Of a DNA stretch of 8,735 nt, positions 6,557 to 8,735 are shown piece by piece; position 1 is the first letter of the stretch, and each line of letters starts with the position of its first letter. A program made the position numbers and the translations under genes. A model generated the notes under the pieces. It had not been told where the DNA came from and ran no database searches. It saw only the letters and a program-made list of their open reading frames with translations. Source of the stretch: Candidatus Rokuibacteriota bacterium (GTDB lineage Bacteria; Methylomirabilota; Methylomirabilia; Rokubacteriales; JACOUJ01); assembly GCA_016177865.1 (NCBI GenBank), contig JACOUJ010000140.1, positions 1 through 8,735 of the forward strand, in the 5' to 3' direction.

Positions 6557-7901
6557 ACCGGGTGGCCGAGATGCCGCCCTTTTCGCGCCTATCGAGTTGA
6601 CAGGGCGCGGCTTCTACGGGGTCGTCGCCATCCTCTTTCTCTTCATCCTCTGGGGAGGCGTCGCCTACTGGGTCCAGTTCGAGGAAGGCCTGGGGGTGAC
6701 GGGGCTGCATCAACCCGTCTCCTGGGGCTTCTACGTCACCAACTTCGTGTTCTTCATCGGGATCAGCCACGCCGGGACTCTGATCTCGGCCATCCTCCGG
6801 CTCTCAAAGGCCGAGTGGCGGCGGCCGGTCACCCGGATGGCCGAGGTGATCACGGTGATGGTCCTCTTCATCGGCGCCGGTCAGATCCTCGTGGACCTGG
6901 GTCGTCCCGACCGGATGATGAACATCATCCGCTACGGCCGCTACCAGTCCCCGCTCCTCTGGGACGCCACCAGCATCAGCGCCTACCTGACGGCCAGCAT
7001 CGTCTACCTCTACCTCCCCATGATCCCCGACATCGCGATCCTCAGGGACCGCCTCCAGAAGCGGAAACTCTTCTATACGGTCCTGGCCCTGGGGTGGACA
7101 GGGAGCGAACGCCAGCAACGAGTGCTCAACCGGGCCATCGCCGTCATGGCGATTCTGGTGATCCCTATCGCGGTCTCGGTACACTCGGTAGTTTCCTTCG
7201 TCTTCTCCATGACGCTCCAGCCCATGTGGCACTCGACGATCTTCGGCCCCTACTTCGTGGTGGGGGCCATCTTCTCGGGGATCGCGGCCCTCATCGTCGC
7301 GATGATCATCTTCCGAAAGGCTTACGGGCTGCAGGGCTACCTCAAGCCCATCCACTTCCGATACCTTGGGCAGCTTCTCCTGATCATGTCCCTCCTCTGG
7401 TTCTACTTCACTTTCGCCGAGTACCTGACGGGGTATTACGGGGGCACGCCGGAGGAGATGAAGGTTTTCTGGGCCAAGTTCACCGGTCCGTTCTGGCCGT
7501 TCTTCTGGGGAATGGCCCTCACCAACTTCGTGATCCCGATCCTCTGCCTTGTGAGATTGGGCCGTCACACCATCGCAAAGGTTCTCACCGCCTCCCTGTC
7601 GGTGCTGGTGGGGATGTGGCTGGAGCGCTTCATCATCGTCGTTCCGACCTTGTCGAACCCACGGCTCCCCTTCGGGGAGGGGATCTACTGGCCGACCTGG
7701 GTGGAGTGGGGGGAGTTGGCGGGGAGCTTTGCCCTCTTCGCCCTCTTCTACCTCCTATTCACAAAGTTCTTCCCCGTCATCTCCATCTGGGAGATCCGGG
7801 AAGGCCGGGAGGTCGGATTGAAGGAAGTCGAGGAGCGCCTCCTGACGTATCTGCCGGACGGGAGCGAGGCAGAACTCGCTGAGACCGGGCGGAGGTGGTG
7901 A
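6543..7901 (+). CDS. nrfD: NrfD/PsrC family membrane subunit, ActC-like
   Basis: A 452-residue polytopic protein with about ten hydrophobic segments, the size of the ActC/PsrC-type anchor. It should hold the quinol site and pass electrons to or from the ferredoxin subunit. Recognisable segments are 'SHAGTLISAILRL' (75-87, the conserved His/Ser region of TM2), 'LGRPDR' (119-124), 'SVHSVVSFVFS' (212-222), 'MWHSTIFGPYFVVGAIFSG' (228-246), 'FTFAEYLTGYYGG' (289-301) and 'GMWLERFIIVVPTL' (357-370). The last four closely resemble what I know of ActC of alternative complex III, more than short NrfD proteins. The C-terminal 40 residues are hydrophilic. It starts inside the end of the ferredoxin gene with GGGGGAGGG just upstream, and ends one base before the next start codon, so coupling on both sides is likely. 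DmsC-type function is excluded by the motifs; PsrC-like remains possible. Confidence 0.92.
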   Translation: MAAREPGGRDAALFAPIELTGRGFYGVVAILFLFILWGGVAYWVQFEEGLGVTGLHQPVSWGFYVTNFVFFIGISHAGTLISAILRLSKAEWRRPVTRMAEVITVMVLFIGAGQILVDLGRPDRMMNIIRYGRYQSPLLWDATSISAYLTASIVYLYLPMIPDIAILRDRLQKRKLFYTVLALGWTGSERQQRVLNRAIAVMAILVIPIAVSVHSVVSFVFSMTLQPMWHSTIFGPYFVVGAIFSGIAALIVAMIIFRKAYGLQGYLKPIHFRYLGQLLLIMSLLWFYFTFAEYLTGYYGGTPEEMKVFWAKFTGPFWPFFWGMALTNFVIPILCLVRLGRHTIAKVLTASLSVLVGMWLERFIIVVPTLSNPRLPFGEGIYWPTWVEWGELAGSFALFALFYLLFTKFFPVISIWEIREGREVGLKEVEERLLTYLPDGSEAELAETGRRW

Positions 7902-7902
7902 C

Positions 7903-8151
7903 GTGAGCCGCGAGCATTCGGTGCCCGATCGAATGGCGAGAGCCATCCAGTGGGGGCTGGCCGGAGCCGCTGTGCTCTTCATCGGGGGGATCGTCACCTG
8001 GATCAGCCATCTGATCCGGACCGCCTGGCGGCTCAAGGACGTTCCCTCGGCTTCGATCGGCATTTCCCTGGTGGCGGTGCCTGTCTTCCTGACACTCCTC
8101 GGGGTGATCCTCTACGTCTTTTGGGGGCTCCTGGGCGACCGCAGCGAATGA
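7903..8151 (+). CDS. Small two-TM membrane protein of the complex operon
   Basis: An 82-residue protein with two hydrophobic helices (about residues 15-38 and 50-76) separated by a short charged loop, and a charged N-terminus. It starts with GTG one base after the NrfD-family stop, with GGAGGTGG upstream as ribosome site; an in-frame ATG at 7933 would trim ten polar residues. The next gene begins within its stop codon. I do not recognise a family. Its position suggests an accessory membrane subunit analogous in place, but not visibly in sequence, to the small subunits of alternative complex III. It lacks cysteines and haem motifs. The close spacing and clean membrane pattern make it a real gene. 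Confidence 0.8.
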   Translation: MSREHSVPDRMARAIQWGLAGAAVLFIGGIVTWISHLIRTAWRLKDVPSASIGISLVAVPVFLTLLGVILYVFWGLLGDRSE

Positions 8152-8735
8152 TGAGGCTTCTCACTGTCGGGCTCGTTCTTTTTGCAATAGTCGGGCTCGA
8201 TGTCCATCCGGCCTTCTCGAGGCATGAGAGCCTCTCTGCCCTTCTTCCGGGCAACCCCCTGGAAGGGAGCCGCCTTTTTACCGAAAAGGGGTGTTCCCGC
8301 TGTCACGCCGTCCAGGGAGTGGGCGGGGTCACGGGGCCCGACCTGGGACGCGGGGTCCTGAACCGTCCGTTGCTAGAAATTGCCGGGGTGATGTGGAGTC
8401 ATTCTCCCGGGATGGAGCACTTCTTCCAGGAAAAACGGATCGCTCGCCCCCAGCTCAAACCGCAGGAGATGGCGAGCCTTCTCACGTTCCTTTACTACCT
8501 CGGCTCCCTGGACCCGGTTGGAGACACGACGGTCGGCGCCCGTCTCTTTCGCCAAAAAGGATGTCAGATCTGCCACTCGCTGGGAGGGAAGGGCGGGAGC
8601 GTCGGCCCCCCACTGGACCAGTACAGCCGGTACGCCTCCCCTCTCTACCTGACGGCCGGTCTCTGGAAACACGGGAAACAGATGGCGGAGAAGATGCAAG
8701 AAAGGCGAGTGCCACGCCCGACCTTTGAGGGAAAC
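8148..8735 (+). CDS. Dihaem cytochrome c, exported (cut by right edge)
   Basis: 196 codons open to the window end. Start ATG 8148 overlaps the previous stop (ATGA), with a second in-frame ATG at 8151 that could serve instead. Residues 3-24 form a signal peptide with a plausible cleavage after 'HPAFS'. Two class I-like haem domains follow: C49SRCH with candidate axial M89 in 'MWSHSPGM', and C139QICH with candidate M179 in 'LWKHGKQM'. The halves align at a 90-residue period (G-x-R-L-F-x2-K-G-C-x2-C-H, then G-x-G-G-x2-G-P-x-L), so the protein arose by internal duplication. As a His/Met dihaem protein it would have higher potential than the pentahaem subunit and could pass electrons to a terminal oxidase or a soluble cytochrome. 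It is probably a subunit or direct partner of the complex. The C-terminus, and any extra haem or anchor, is outside the window. Confidence 0.9.
   Translation, partial: MMRLLTVGLVLFAIVGLDVHPAFSRHESLSALLPGNPLEGSRLFTEKGCSRCHAVQGVGGVTGPDLGRGVLNRPLLEIAGVMWSHSPGMEHFFQEKRIARPQLKPQEMASLLTFLYYLGSLDPVGDTTVGARLFRQKGCQICHSLGGKGGSVGPPLDQYSRYASPLYLTAGLWKHGKQMAEKMQERRVPRPTFEGN

Noticed and set aside
6804..7882. Long overlapping frames on both strands within the NrfD-family gene
   Set aside because: Their products are low-complexity His/Arg/Asp/Pro-rich sequences typical of shifted frames in GC-rich membrane genes.
1..8735. tRNA, rRNA, CRISPR array, insertion sequence or transposase
   Set aside because: No cloverleaf-like elements, regular spaced repeats, transposase motifs or terminal repeats were seen on either strand.

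Overview
This is a high-GC bacterial window that is almost entirely coding. It holds two divergent gene groups, both concerned with c-type cytochromes. The style is that of an uncultured Gram-negative lineage with many cytochromes, such as Methylomirabilota/NC10-Rokubacteria-like or deltaproteobacterial groups. That placement is a guess from gene content and base composition; no marker gene is present.

Left part (1-2099, minus strand): two System I cytochrome c maturation genes with a 4-base overlap. They are ccmF, the membrane haem lyase core (complete), and the first 42 codons of ccmG/dsbE, which runs off the left edge.

Middle (2100-2450): a divergent intergenic region of about 350 bases. 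It has two perfect inverted repeats (2148-2180 and 2240-2259). A near-ideal ribosome binding site (2387-2392) faces a complementary anti-Shine-Dalgarno stretch (2361-2367). That site serves a 16-codon ORF. The next reading frame encodes only the C-terminal dimerisation domain of glutamyl-tRNA reductase (HemA), the first enzyme of the C5 haem pathway. Frame and homology suggest either a decayed or frameshifted hemA remnant, or a small stand-alone HemA-like protein.

Right part (2749-8735, plus strand): a tightly packed operon for a membrane-bound redox complex of the complex-iron-sulfur-molybdoenzyme / alternative complex III (ACIII) type. In order it encodes: an anchored pentahaem cytochrome c (ActA-like); a Tat-exported molybdopterin oxidoreductase with an intact [4Fe-4S] motif and a candidate Mo-ligand cysteine; a four-cluster ferredoxin subunit; a 10-TM NrfD/ActC-type quinol-interacting subunit; a two-TM small protein; and a dihaem cytochrome c cut by the right edge. 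A REP-like multi-hairpin element lies between the molybdopterin and ferredoxin genes.

How it fits together (inference): NrfD/ActC would exchange electrons with the quinone pool, the ferredoxin and molybdopterin subunits and the pentahaem subunit would carry or use them, and the dihaem cytochrome would link to a periplasmic partner. The two cytochromes carry seven CxxCH haem sites, which need the Ccm machinery encoded next door. The complex looks intermediate: its haem and NrfD subunits are ACIII-like, but the molybdopterin and FeS parts are separate genes and the molybdopterin part keeps the metal-binding residues.
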